DNA of 64,000 bases from Arthrobacter sp. AL12 (GTDB lineage: Bacteria > Actinomycetota > Actinomycetes > Actinomycetales > Micrococcaceae): positions 62,001-126,000 of the forward strand of contig NZ_JASBQY010000008.1 of NCBI RefSeq assembly GCF_029960645.1. Direction: 5' to 3'. The notes below the pieces were generated by a model. That model saw only the letters and a program-made list of their open reading frames with translations, was not told the origin of the DNA and did no database searches. Made by a program: the position numbers and the translations under genes. Positions 27,774 to 36,800 of the stretch are shown one piece after another; position 1 is the first letter of the stretch; each line of letters starts with the position of its first letter.

Positions 27774-27877
27774 GTTGCTTCCTTTGCTGTGGGCGGGCGG
27801 GTTGGACCGCTGTGCGGTCGTGGGGATGCTGGTGGTTCCGGCGGAGCCGTTAATGCCGTCCCGCGGCGTCTGGGGAT

Positions 27878-28693
27878 TCAGTGCCCGGGCGGCAGCTGGA
27901 GCACCTGGCCCGGCCTCAGGAGGTTGGGGTTCCCGCCGATAATGTCCCGGTTGGCCTGATAGATCAGGGGCCAGTCCAGGGCGACGTCGACGTCGGAGGC
28001 GAAGGGTCCCAGACGGGCAGAGGACAGGCTCCACAGCGAATCTCCGGGGCGGACCGTCACCTCCGCGGGGAGGGCTCCGGGCTGCTGTTGCCGCAGCGGG
28101 CGTCCCGCCAGGGGGCCGGGTTCGACGACCGGGCTGAGTGGCCGCCATTGAGGATGGGCCACGGCCGGAGCGCCCGGCTGCGGCGCCGGTCCGGGGGTTT
28201 CAATGGCCGCAGGCGGCGGAGCTCCGGTTGGGATCGGGACCGCCGTCGGCGTCCACGCGGCGGATGCGGCCCGTACGGCCCACGGGGATCCGGGGACATC
28301 CGGCAGGGGAGAGGCGGCTGCCAGCGGTGCGGTGACCAGCTGGAGTCCGACCGCGGCCAGGGCGAGGCGGCGCATGAAGGCGGGGATGAACGTCCCGGCA
28401 GCCGAGGCGGCGCGGGCGTGCCCGTGGCGGTTGAGCAGTGCTGCCGCGACAGCAATGGCAAAAGACATGGCCCACCAGACGATGACGATCAGGCCGGCCG
28501 TGTTTGCCGCAATGCCCAGCTGCTCCTCGAACCCGACGGGCTGCTGCCGTCCTGGGGTTGACCGCCAGCGCTGGACGATGCTTCCGCCGTTGACGGCAAG
28601 GAAAACTCCGAGCAATAAGACAACGGCGGCCATGGCCGCGTCGGCGTCGAACACGCGGCGGCGCCTCGGTGGTGGGAAATCTGTTGCCCTCAT
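27878..28693 (-). CDS. membrane protein with C-terminal LysM domain
   Basis: The 271-residue protein has a basic N-terminus (FPPPRRRR), TM1 (about 17-36, AAMAAVVLLLGVFLAV), TM2 (about 68-88, TAGLIVIVWWAMSFAIAVAA), a third hydrophobic segment near 110-130, a Pro/Ala-rich linker, and a C-terminal LysM motif (VRPGDSLWSLSSARLG ... LIYQANRDIIGGNPNLLRPG). LysM domains bind peptidoglycan, so the protein probably links the membrane to the wall. ATG 28693 is preferred; an upstream reading extends into the promoter region. It may form an operon with the Rv3235-family gene. Confidence 0.82.
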   Translation of the reverse strand: MRATDFPPPRRRRVFDADAAMAAVVLLLGVFLAVNGGSIVQRWRSTPGRQQPVGFEEQLGIAANTAGLIVIVWWAMSFAIAVAAALLNRHGHARAASAAGTFIPAFMRRLALAAVGLQLVTAPLAAASPLPDVPGSPWAVRAASAAWTPTAVPIPTGAPPPAAIETPGPAPQPGAPAVAHPQWRPLSPVVEPGPLAGRPLRQQQPGALPAEVTVRPGDSLWSLSSARLGPFASDVDVALDWPLIYQANRDIIGGNPNLLRPGQVLQLPPGH

Positions 28694-28717
28694 GGTCTGA
28701 CCGCCTCGCCTGAAGTG

Positions 28718-28723
28718 ACAATA
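28718..28723 (-). promoter_or_regulatory. possible -10 box of the LysM gene
   Basis: The minus strand reads TATTGT here, 24 bases before the start codon. The tandem repeats just upstream would cover the -35 position. Confidence 0.3.
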
Positions 28724-28726
28724 CAA

Positions 28727-28752
28727 TGATGTTGTTTGATGTTGTTTGATGT
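28727..28752. repeat. 10-bp tandem direct repeat, candidate operator
   Basis: GTTGTTTGAT occurs twice in tandem (28731-28740, 28741-28750), flanked by partial copies (TGAT before, GT after). It is AT-rich and repeats once per helical turn, and lies upstream of the LysM gene, overlapping its likely -35 region. Confidence 0.55.
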
Positions 28753-28814
28753 ATTTAGTCTCAGTTTGATCCTTAAGGAAAGCATTTGTCCATAGAGAAT
28801 TCAAAGCGGCGTGG

Positions 28815-28851
28815 TTGACCCTTGTGGCCTGGCGCGCCTAACCTGACGAAA
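28815..28851 (+). promoter_or_regulatory. leaderless promoter of the Sm-like protein gene
   Basis: TTGACC (28815-28820), an 18-base spacer, TAACCT (28839-28844), six bases, then ATG 28851. This is the best-formed leaderless promoter in the window. No Shine-Dalgarno sequence is present. Confidence 0.6.
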
Positions 28852-29429
28852 TGCGCTGGGATGCCCTGTTTGACGATCTGGAGACACAGCTGGCCGCCAG
28901 CGAGCGGCTGGATCTCGACGCGGAAATCGCGGAGCGGACACGGTCGGAGTCGGCGGCGGTGGAACTGGCCGACCGGCTGCGCGGCTCGCTGGGGCTGCTG
29001 ATCGTGGTCGAGCTTGCGTCCGGATCGACGTTCCACGGGAGTCTGAGCCACGCCGGGAGCCAGGCCCTCGTTCTGGATGAACCGACGCACCAGGTGCTGG
29101 TTCCCTATGCCTCGGCGGTTCGCTATCTTGGGCTCTCGCGGCTCGCCGTGCCCGAGCCGTCCAGGGTCAGGCAAAGACTTGGCCTCGCCAGCGCCTTGCG
29201 CGGGCTGGCACGGGACCGCACCGGACTCGCCGTCCTGATCTCCGGTGGCTCAACGGGTGAAAGGACGCTCCACGGGGTGATTGACCGGGTCGGTCGCGAC
29301 TACCTTGACCTGGCGGTCACCGGCGAAGGCGAGGACCGGCGGGCGGCCAACGTCCGGCAGCTGGCGACCATCCCTTTTGCCGCGCTGGCCGCCCTCAGGT
29401 CGGCCCGGGCTCCGGGCTACGGGGCATGA
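28851..29429 (+). CDS. conserved protein with two Sm-like beta repeats, function unknown
   Basis: The 192-residue soluble protein is not assigned to a named function. After an acidic helical N-terminus (DALFDDLETQLAASERLDLD) there are two similar beta-rich blocks. The first is about 45-95 (LLIVVELASGSTFHGSLSHA ... VLVPYASAVRYL), the second about 120-185 (LAVLISGGSTGERTLHGVID ... IPFAALAAL). Both show the strand-G-strand-turn pattern of Sm/LSm-like barrels with a closing hydrophobic helix. This is a fold guess by eye. It starts from a leaderless promoter and converges with the HTH gene. Confidence 0.6.
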   Translation: MRWDALFDDLETQLAASERLDLDAEIAERTRSESAAVELADRLRGSLGLLIVVELASGSTFHGSLSHAGSQALVLDEPTHQVLVPYASAVRYLGLSRLAVPEPSRVRQRLGLASALRGLARDRTGLAVLISGGSTGERTLHGVIDRVGRDYLDLAVTGEGEDRRAANVRQLATIPFAALAALRSARAPGYGA

Positions 29430-29467
29430 TGAATGGGCGGGCGCCGCAGCGTATGCGGGACGCCGGC

Positions 29468-29683
29468 TCAGCGGGTCTTGGACTTGGTCTCTTCGATCAT
29501 CCGGCTTGCCTCGGCGTACCGCTCCTCGATGTACTGCTCAAGCATCTTTTCCTCGACGCGCCACTGGCCACGTCCGCCCACCTGAATGGCCTTGAGTTGG
29601 CCGCTGCGCACCAGCGCGTAGGCCGCCGGGGCGTTGATCTGGAGCTGCTCTGCGACGTCGGCAAGGGTCAGGAATCGGGGCAT
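29468..29683 (-). CDS. small HTH (excisionase/MerR-like) DNA-binding protein
   Basis: The 71-residue protein is essentially one helix-turn-helix domain of the excisionase/MerR N-terminal type: FLTLADVAEQLQINAPAAYA, a wing GGRGQWRVEEKMLEQYIEER, and a charged tail. It resembles AlpA/BldC-sized regulators but is not clearly BldC itself. Single-domain MerR-like proteins often bind tandem direct repeats cooperatively, and such repeats lie 0.7 kb away upstream of the LysM gene. ATG 29683 is chosen because upstream codons are not conserved-looking. Confidence 0.75.
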   Translation of the reverse strand: MPRFLTLADVAEQLQINAPAAYALVRSGQLKAIQVGGRGQWRVEEKMLEQYIEERYAEASRMIEETKSKTR

Positions 29684-29831
29684 GACTTCATTTTGCCACC
29701 AATGGCTTCGTCTGAGGCCGATATCCACAGTTTGCACTTCTTTGTTCCGGCATCTTCCCGTCAGGGCGCGAAGGCGTAACAATGAGGAGGCCCGGCCGGT
29801 GCCGGGCGGCGACTACGGGGGGAGCAGGCGC

Positions 29832-30476
29832 ATGAGTGGGAGCACGGTGGCCGGCGGGGCGCGGCTGAAGAAACCGTCCTGGAAAGATCCCAGGCTCCTC
29901 ATCGGCATCCTGCTCGTGCTGGCCTCCGTTGCAGGAGTCATCTCCCTGGTCGGCGCCGCGGACCAGACAGCCGATGCCTACACCGCACGGGAGGCGATCG
30001 CCGTGGGCGAAAAGCTGACCCCGGACAAATTGAACCGCGTCAAGGTGCGCCTGGGCGATGTGGAGCAGCAGTATCTGACGCCGGCGTCCGGCCTTCCGGA
30101 CGGGCTCGTTGCCGTCCAGAGAATCGGCAAGGACCAACTGGTGCCGCGCGGGAGCTTAGGGCAAGTCGATGGCCTGGACCGGAAACCGGTCGCGGTCACC
30201 ATCGATGAGGCGCTGCCCCCGCAGGCGGTTGCCGGGTCACGGGTGGACGTCTGGGTCGCGCTGCCCGACGACCGGAACGGGTTCATTCAGCCGGCCCTGC
30301 TGTTGCCGGGCGCCGAAGTCGCCCAGGTCAGCCCGGGCAGCACTGCGCTGGGGTCTGCCCGGTCCACTGTGGTGATGGTGCTGGTGACGGACGGCCAGAT
30401 GCCCGATCTGCTGGGCGCGCAGGCCAACAAGGCCAAGATCTCCGTGGTCTGGAACCCAGGAGGCCCGGGCCGATGA
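29832..30476 (+). CDS. SAF-domain protein (CpaB/RcpC-like)
   Basis: The 214-residue protein has a short cytoplasmic start, one membrane helix (LLIGILLVLASVAGVISLVG, about 22-41) and an extracytoplasmic SAF domain (YTAREAIAVGEKLTPDKLNR; VAVTIDEALPPQAVAGSRVD). CpaB/RcpC proteins act at the base of Flp/Tad pili. No tadA ATPase, secretin or pilin gene lies in the window, so a pilus role is not supported by context. ATG 29832 follows GGGGAG. It overlaps the CpaE-like gene by four bases. Confidence 0.75.
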   Translation: MSGSTVAGGARLKKPSWKDPRLLIGILLVLASVAGVISLVGAADQTADAYTAREAIAVGEKLTPDKLNRVKVRLGDVEQQYLTPASGLPDGLVAVQRIGKDQLVPRGSLGQVDGLDRKPVAVTIDEALPPQAVAGSRVDVWVALPDDRNGFIQPALLLPGAEVAQVSPGSTALGSARSTVVMVLVTDGQMPDLLGAQANKAKISVVWNPGGPGR

Positions 30477-31831
30477 GCATCCCGGTCGTCACCGTCGGGG
30501 ATTCGCGCGAAGACCTGGTCGGCAGGCTGGAACGGCTTCACGGGCCGGTGTCCATCGTCCGGCGGTGCACCGAACTGGCGGAACTGCTGGCGGCGTGCCA
30601 GGGCGGCCTGGCCCGGGCCGCCGTCGTGGCGCAGGGCAGCGAGGAGTTGACGGCGTCGCTGGTCGACCGGCTGTCCGCCGTCGGTGTCGCCGTCCTGGCA
30701 CTGACCGACAGTCCGGAGGAAAAGGCCCGGCTGCAGGGGATCGGCGTGGACGCCGACGTCACCGGCGTCGACGCCGCCGCGCTCGCCAGCCGCATCACGG
30801 GGGCGGTGGCACGACTGGCCGGACCTGACCAGCGGCTCCGGCGGGCAGGCGGCGCCGGCGTGGTCGATCCCGGCCCGACGCCGGCCCGTTCCGGCGGTGC
30901 TGTCGCGGAGGGATCCGGCCCGACGCCCGGCCGCTCTGGCGGTGCTACCGCTGAGGGACCGGAAGGATCCGGGGCCGGGCAGATCATTGCGGTGTGGGGC
31001 CCGGCCGGATCGCCGGGCCGGACCATGCTCGCTGCCAACATGGCGGCCGAACTCGCTGCCGCGGGAAAGTCGGTGTTGCTGGTGGATGCCGACAGCTACG
31101 GTGCCAGCGTCGCCGCCATGCTTGGACTCCTGGACGAAGCCGCAGGCCTCGCGCAGGCCTGCCGCCTGGCGGACCAGGGCCTCCTGGACGCCGAAGCTCT
31201 GCTCCGGATTGCGGCCCCCGTGGTGACCAGGGCGGGAACCTTCCGGGTGCTGACCGGCATCACCCGGGCGGACCGCTGGACTGAACTTCGCGCCGCGGCG
31301 CTGTCCCTCGTCCTGGCGCGCGCCCGGCAGGTCGTGGACGTCACCGTCATCGATACGGGGTTCTGCCTCGAAAGCGACGAAGAACTGAGTTTCGACACCA
31401 TGGCGCCACGCCGGAACGCCGCGACGCTGAGGAGCCTTGAACTGGCGGACACCGTGTTCGCCGTCGGCGCCGCTGACTCGATCGGCGTCCCGCGGCTGGT
31501 CCGCGGCCTGGCCGAACTTGAAGCCGCCGTCCCGCAGGCGTCCGCGCGCGTGGTGCTGAACAAGGTCCGTCAGTCCGCAGTGGGGCGTTCCCCGGAGCGG
31601 CAACTGCGCGATGCCTGGGAGCGGTACGGCCCGACAGCCCCGTTGTTGGCGTTCCTCCCGGCCGATCCGGCCTCGAGTGATGCGGCCCTGCTCTCCGGAT
31701 CGCTGCTGTTGGAAGCCGCGCCGGATTCCCCACTCCGGAGGGGCATCGCCGCCTTGGTTTGTGCACCCGTCCAGCAAAACAGCCGATCCTCTGTATTTTC
31801 CACCACAGCGAAGCGCCGCCTAAAGGGTTAG
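30473..31831 (+). CDS. CpaE/MinD-like P-loop ATPase family protein
   Basis: The 452-residue protein has an N-terminal receiver-like region (1-115), a Pro/Gly/Ala-rich linker with a repeated PTP(A/G)RSGGA block, and a C-terminal MinD/ParA-like domain (about 165-420). The deviant Walker A reads VWGPAGSPGRTMLAANMAAE: the usual GKT lysine is replaced by arginine. LLVDADSYGASVAAMLGL is the next motif, with FDTMAPRRNA and VVLNKVR later. CpaE-type proteins help localise Tad pilus assembly or related polar machines. Start overlaps the SAF gene (ATGA), implying a two-gene unit. Confidence 0.78.
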   Translation: MSIPVVTVGDSREDLVGRLERLHGPVSIVRRCTELAELLAACQGGLARAAVVAQGSEELTASLVDRLSAVGVAVLALTDSPEEKARLQGIGVDADVTGVDAAALASRITGAVARLAGPDQRLRRAGGAGVVDPGPTPARSGGAVAEGSGPTPGRSGGATAEGPEGSGAGQIIAVWGPAGSPGRTMLAANMAAELAAAGKSVLLVDADSYGASVAAMLGLLDEAAGLAQACRLADQGLLDAEALLRIAAPVVTRAGTFRVLTGITRADRWTELRAAALSLVLARARQVVDVTVIDTGFCLESDEELSFDTMAPRRNAATLRSLELADTVFAVGAADSIGVPRLVRGLAELEAAVPQASARVVLNKVRQSAVGRSPERQLRDAWERYGPTAPLLAFLPADPASSDAALLSGSLLLEAAPDSPLRRGIAALVCAPVQQNSRSSVFSTTAKRRLKG

Positions 31832-31890
31832 GCTCGCCATGAGGGCCGCAACGAAGCGGCCATGAATTTTCTTGATGGAGGCGTTTGTCG

Positions 31891-34800
31891 ATGTCGTCTG
31901 GGTCCAGCGTGGAGGATCAACCCGTTTCGATCGGTGCCGGAGAAGGCTACCTGCGGGACTACTACGAGCACATCGCCGGGGAAGACGCCCGGGCTTATCC
32001 CGCCGAGTTGCTCGCGGCACGGGCGCAGACGCACCGTCAAACGGCGGAGCAGCGCTTCCCGGGCCACGCCAACATCGTGATCGCCGACGACGATGACCGC
32101 AGTGTCGTCTTCATCGTCACCGACGATATGCCCTTCCTCGTTGACTCGGTCAACGCCGAGCTGGTCCGGCAGCAGGCCCCCATCCACCTGGTGATGCATC
32201 CGCTGTTCGTCGTGACCCGCAACCGTGAGACCGGGGAGCTGGCCCGGGTCGCCCGGGTCCCCTCCCACCTGGGCATCTCCAGCGGCGACACGGCAGCGAT
32301 GCCCAACCTGTCGCACCTGATCGCGCAGGGCGACAACGCCTCCCACATGGAATCCTGGATCGCCGTCGAAATCGACCGCGTCGACGACGCGAAACGGGCG
32401 GCGCTGACCGAGGGCATCGGCCGGGTGCTCAACGATGTGCGCGCCGCCGTCGAGGACTGGCCGAAGATGAGGAACCGGGCCATCCAGATTGCCGGGGACC
32501 TGGACAAGCTCGCCAATCCGGCGCAGATCGCCGAACTCCGCCAGGCCCAGGAACTGCTGCGCTGGCTGGACGACGGGAACTTCACCTTCCTCGGCTACCG
32601 CGAATACGACCTCAAGAACGAATCCGGCGAGGATGTCCTGGAACCCCGGGAGGAGAGCGGGCTGGGGCTGCTGCGTGCAAGTGCCGCCACGCCGCACCAG
32701 ATCCAGCACCTGACGGAGACCGGCCGCAAGAAGGCACGGGAAAAGCGCGCGCTCGTCATCACCAAGGCCAACTCACGGTCCACCGTTCACCGCTCGGCCT
32801 ACCTGGACTACATCGGCGTCAAAAGCTTCGACGCAGCCGGCAACGTCAACGGCGAACGGCGCTTCATCGGACTCTTCGCCACCACCGCGTACGCCGGATC
32901 CGTGCGTGACATCCCGGTGGTCCGGGAGAAGGTCGCCGCGGTCCTGCGGGATGCCGGTTTCCCGCCGGATTCACACTCCGGCAAGGACCTGCTGGGCATC
33001 CTCGAAACCTACCCCCGCGACGAGCTCTTCCAGATCGAGATCCCCGACCTGGCCGCCATTGCCACGAGCATCCAGCGCCTGCAGGAACGACGCCGGACCC
33101 GACTGTTCCTGCGCCCGGACATCTACGGCCGTTTCATGTCCGCACTCGTCTACCTTCCGCGCGACCGGTACACCACCAACGTGCGCCTGCGCATCGAGCA
33201 GGAACTGCGCGAGACCTTCGACGCAGTGTCCATCGACTACGAGGCGCGGATGACCGAATCCGCCCTGGCGCGGCTCTTCTTCCGGATCCGGCTTCCGAAG
33301 AACGCCGATGTTGGCAACGTCAACACCGACGACCTCGAAAAGCGGCTGGTCCGCGCGGCCCGCTCGTGGAGCGAAGGCATTGCCGAGGTCCTGCACGCCC
33401 GCGCCGACGGCCTCGGCGGCATCGAGGAAAACCGCGCCAAGGAGCTAGCCGCCGTGTGGGCCGAGGCCTTCCCGGCGAGCTACCGCGTCGACTACGAGGT
33501 GGAGGACGCCCTTGAGGACATCGCCCGCTTCGAGAAGTACGGTGCCGCCGCCGCCCTGGCCGGGCAAGCCGTCAAGGAGCACCCCGGCGTCCATGTCTAC
33601 CTCCCCCACGGCGCCGGCGCGACCCTCGAAGAGGACGCCCGCGTCAAGCTCTACATGCTCGAGCCCAAGAGCCTGAGCCAGATCCTGCCCTACTTCCACA
33701 ACCTGGGCCTGGAAGTCCTCGACGAGCGCCCGTTCGAGATCGAGACCGCTGACCACCGGGACTTCTTCCTCTACGACCTGGGCCTGAAGTACCCGGCCGG
33801 GGTGGACCCGCTCGAGACCGGGCAGCTGCTCGCGGACTCCTTCGGCGCCGCGGTGTCCGGTGCGGTGGAATCTGACAGCTTCGACCGGCTGGTCCTGCGC
33901 GAGGGAATGCACTGGCGCCAGGTCGTTGTGCTGCGCGCCTATGCCAAGTACATGCGGCAGATGGGCAACACCAACTCCTACGGGTTCCTGGCCGACACCC
34001 TGCTGGCCAACCCGGAGGTCAACCTCGGGCTCAGCGCCCTGTTCGAAGCCCGCTTCGATCCCTCCCTGGACGAGGAGGCGCGCCGGATCAGGCAGGACGA
34101 GGTCCGCTCCGCACTGGACGCTGCCATCGAAAAGGTCGCGACCCTCGACGCCGACCGGGTGCTGCGGACCTTTAAGAACCTGATCCTGGCGACCCTGCGG
34201 ACGAACCATTACCAGAATAAGCCGCACCTCAGTTTCAAGCTCAACCCCGCCGCCATGGAAGGCCTGCCGTTCCCGCGGCCCATGTTCGAGATCTGGGTCT
34301 ACTCGCCCCGGGTCGAGGGCGTGCATCTGCGCTTCGGCAAGGTCGCCCGCGGCGGGCTGCGGTGGTCGGACCGGCGCGAGGATTTCCGCACCGAGATCCT
34401 CGGCCTGGTCAAGGCCCAGACGGTCAAGAACGCCGTGATTGTGCCCACCGGCGCCAAGGGCGGGTTCTACGCCAAGCAGCTCCCGGACCCGGCGGCGGAC
34501 CGCACCGCATGGATGGCCGAGGGCGTCGAAAGCTACAAGACCTTCATCCGCGGACTCCTGGACGTCACCGATAACCTCATCACGACGTCGGAGGGCGAGC
34601 AGCTGGTGCCGCCGGCCGACGTCGTCCGGCACGACGACGCCGATTCCTACCTCGTCGTCGCGGCCGACAAGGGAACGGCTTCCTTCTCCGACATCGCCAA
34701 CGGCCTTGCCGCCGAATACGGTTTCTGGCTCGGCGATGCCTTCGCCTCCGGCGGGTCCGTCGGCTACGACCACAAGGCCATGGGCATCACCGCCCGCGGT

Positions 34801-36765
34801 GCCTGGGAATCCGTCAAGCGGCACTTCAGCGAACTGGACCTGGACACTCAGTCCGAGCCGTTCACCGTCGTCGGCGTCGGCGACATGTCCGGTGACGTGT
34901 TCGGCAACGGCATGCTGCTGTCCAAGCACATCCGGCTGCTGGCGGCCTTTGACCACCGGCATATCTTCCTCGATCCCACCCCGGACGAGACCGTCTCCTT
35001 CGCCGAGCGCCAGCGGCTCTTCGAGCTGCCCCGTTCATCCTGGGACGACTACAACAAGTCAATGATCAGCGAAGGCGGCGGGGTGTTTGCCCGCCAGTCC
35101 AAGTCCATCCCCGTCTCGGACCAGGTCAGGTCCGCGCTCGGACTGCCCGAGGGGACCACCCAGCTCAGCCCGCCCGAACTGCTGCGCGCGATCCTGCTCG
35201 CCCCGGCCGACCTGCTGTACAACGGCGGAATCGGCACCTACGTCAAGGCCGGCACCGAAACCAACGCCGTCGTCGGCGACAAAGCCAACGACTCCATCCG
35301 CGTCGACGGCCGGGACCTCCGCGTGAAAGTGGTCGGGGAGGGCGGAAACCTGGGCATGACCCAGCGTGGCCGGATTGAGGCGGCCCTCCAGGGCGTCATC
35401 CTGAACACCGATGCGATCGACAACTCCGCCGGCGTGGACTGCTCGGACCACGAGGTCAACATCAAGATCTTCGTGGACCGTATGGTTGCCGCTGGCAAAC
35501 TGGATCCCGCGGAGCGTTCGGAGTTCCTGGCGTCGATGACCGACGAAGTCGGCCGCCTCGTGCTGGAGGACAACATCGACCAGAACATCCTGCTGCTCAA
35601 TGACCGGATGCGGGTTTCCGAATGGAGCCCCAGCTACGAGCGCCTGATGGACTGGCTGGAGAAGTCCGCCGACCTCAAACGCGATCTGGAGGCGTTGCCG
35701 ACCACCGAGACACTGCGCGAGCGGCTGGAGCAGGGCCAGGGCCTGACCTCGCCAGAGCTGTCGGTGCTGGCGGCCTACGCCAAGATCGAACTTGCCTCGG
35801 CGCTGAGAGACAGTGACCTGTCCGGGGACCCGTGGTTCCGGCAGACCCTGCGGGCCTACTTCCCGCAGCAGCTGCGCGACAGGTTCGACGCTGAGCTCGA
35901 CACCCATCCGCTGCGGCGCGAAATCATCGCCACGGTGGTGGCCAACGACATGATCAACATGGGCGGCATCACCTTCGTGTTCCGCGCCATGGAGGAGACC
36001 TCGGCCACCGAGGCCGCCGTCGCCAAGGCCTTCGTGGCACTCCGGGAGGTGTACGAGCTGAACATCATGGTCGGGGAACTCAACGAGCTCCCCGCATCCT
36101 TCCCGACGGAGCACTGGAGCACCGTGCACCTGGACATCCGCCGGCTCCTGGACCGGGCCGTCCGGTGGGTCCTGAGCCAGTCCAACGCCTCCCGGCCCAT
36201 TGCCGAGATCGTCGGCGAGTTCAAGCCGCTGATGGACCCCATGCGGGCACGCCTGCTGGACTACCTGCGCGGGGACGACCGTGCCCGGGTGGCGGAATGG
36301 CTCGAGAAGGCGCGCGGCTGGGAACTGCCCGAGGACCTGGCCCACCGTTGGGCGGAACTGTTCGAGAGCTTCGTGCTGCTCGACATCGCCAAGATCGTCC
36401 ACGTCAGCCCGGAACCCGTCGAAAACATCGCCCATGTCTACTACACGGTGTTCAACCGCTTCCACGCCGACTCGCTGCTCGAACGCATCACGAAACTGCC
36501 CCGGAAGGACCGCTGGCAGGCGCTGGCCCGGGCGGCCCTCCGTGACGATCTTTACTCGACCGTTTCGGATATGACGGCGGCGGTGCTGGAGGCCACCTCT
36601 CCGGACCTGCCGGCGGAGGAACGGCTGCTGGCCTGGGAGGGCCAGAATGTTGAGCAGCTGGACCGGGCGAAGAGCATGTTTGACGAGGTCAACGCCCTCG
36701 AGGCCGATGACATGGCCTCGCTGTCGGTAGCATTGAGGCTCTTGAGGTCAATCGTCCGACGCTAG
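31891..36765 (+). CDS. NAD-specific glutamate dehydrogenase, large (180-kDa) class
   Basis: This very large enzyme (about 1624 residues) oxidatively deaminates glutamate to 2-oxoglutarate with NAD+. The long N-terminal region includes ACT-like segments (for example VVFIVTDDMPFLVDSVNAEL). The catalytic core is near 820-870: RGGLRWSDRREDFRTEILGL and VIVPTGAKGGFYAKQLPDP, with the NAD-binding fold following (GVGDMSGDVFGNGMLLS). The C-terminal helical region is typical of the class. ATG 31891 has GGAGG nine bases upstream; TTG 31885 is possible but too close to that site. The downstream kinase gene starts 35 bases after. Confidence 0.95.
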   Translation: MSSGSSVEDQPVSIGAGEGYLRDYYEHIAGEDARAYPAELLAARAQTHRQTAEQRFPGHANIVIADDDDRSVVFIVTDDMPFLVDSVNAELVRQQAPIHLVMHPLFVVTRNRETGELARVARVPSHLGISSGDTAAMPNLSHLIAQGDNASHMESWIAVEIDRVDDAKRAALTEGIGRVLNDVRAAVEDWPKMRNRAIQIAGDLDKLANPAQIAELRQAQELLRWLDDGNFTFLGYREYDLKNESGEDVLEPREESGLGLLRASAATPHQIQHLTETGRKKAREKRALVITKANSRSTVHRSAYLDYIGVKSFDAAGNVNGERRFIGLFATTAYAGSVRDIPVVREKVAAVLRDAGFPPDSHSGKDLLGILETYPRDELFQIEIPDLAAIATSIQRLQERRRTRLFLRPDIYGRFMSALVYLPRDRYTTNVRLRIEQELRETFDAVSIDYEARMTESALARLFFRIRLPKNADVGNVNTDDLEKRLVRAARSWSEGIAEVLHARADGLGGIEENRAKELAAVWAEAFPASYRVDYEVEDALEDIARFEKYGAAAALAGQAVKEHPGVHVYLPHGAGATLEEDARVKLYMLEPKSLSQILPYFHNLGLEVLDERPFEIETADHRDFFLYDLGLKYPAGVDPLETGQLLADSFGAAVSGAVESDSFDRLVLREGMHWRQVVVLRAYAKYMRQMGNTNSYGFLADTLLANPEVNLGLSALFEARFDPSLDEEARRIRQDEVRSALDAAIEKVATLDADRVLRTFKNLILATLRTNHYQNKPHLSFKLNPAAMEGLPFPRPMFEIWVYSPRVEGVHLRFGKVARGGLRWSDRREDFRTEILGLVKAQTVKNAVIVPTGAKGGFYAKQLPDPAADRTAWMAEGVESYKTFIRGLLDVTDNLITTSEGEQLVPPADVVRHDDADSYLVVAADKGTASFSDIANGLAAEYGFWLGDAFASGGSVGYDHKAMGITARGAWESVKRHFSELDLDTQSEPFTVVGVGDMSGDVFGNGMLLSKHIRLLAAFDHRHIFLDPTPDETVSFAERQRLFELPRSSWDDYNKSMISEGGGVFARQSKSIPVSDQVRSALGLPEGTTQLSPPELLRAILLAPADLLYNGGIGTYVKAGTETNAVVGDKANDSIRVDGRDLRVKVVGEGGNLGMTQRGRIEAALQGVILNTDAIDNSAGVDCSDHEVNIKIFVDRMVAAGKLDPAERSEFLASMTDEVGRLVLEDNIDQNILLLNDRMRVSEWSPSYERLMDWLEKSADLKRDLEALPTTETLRERLEQGQGLTSPELSVLAAYAKIELASALRDSDLSGDPWFRQTLRAYFPQQLRDRFDAELDTHPLRREIIATVVANDMINMGGITFVFRAMEETSATEAAVAKAFVALREVYELNIMVGELNELPASFPTEHWSTVHLDIRRLLDRAVRWVLSQSNASRPIAEIVGEFKPLMDPMRARLLDYLRGDDRARVAEWLEKARGWELPEDLAHRWAELFESFVLLDIAKIVHVSPEPVENIAHVYYTVFNRFHADSLLERITKLPRKDRWQALARAALRDDLYSTVSDMTAAVLEATSPDLPAEERLLAWEGQNVEQLDRAKSMFDEVNALEADDMASLSVALRLLRSIVRR

Positions 36766-36800
36766 CCAGCTGGGCTGCCGGCGTCGCAAATGGAGGTGCT

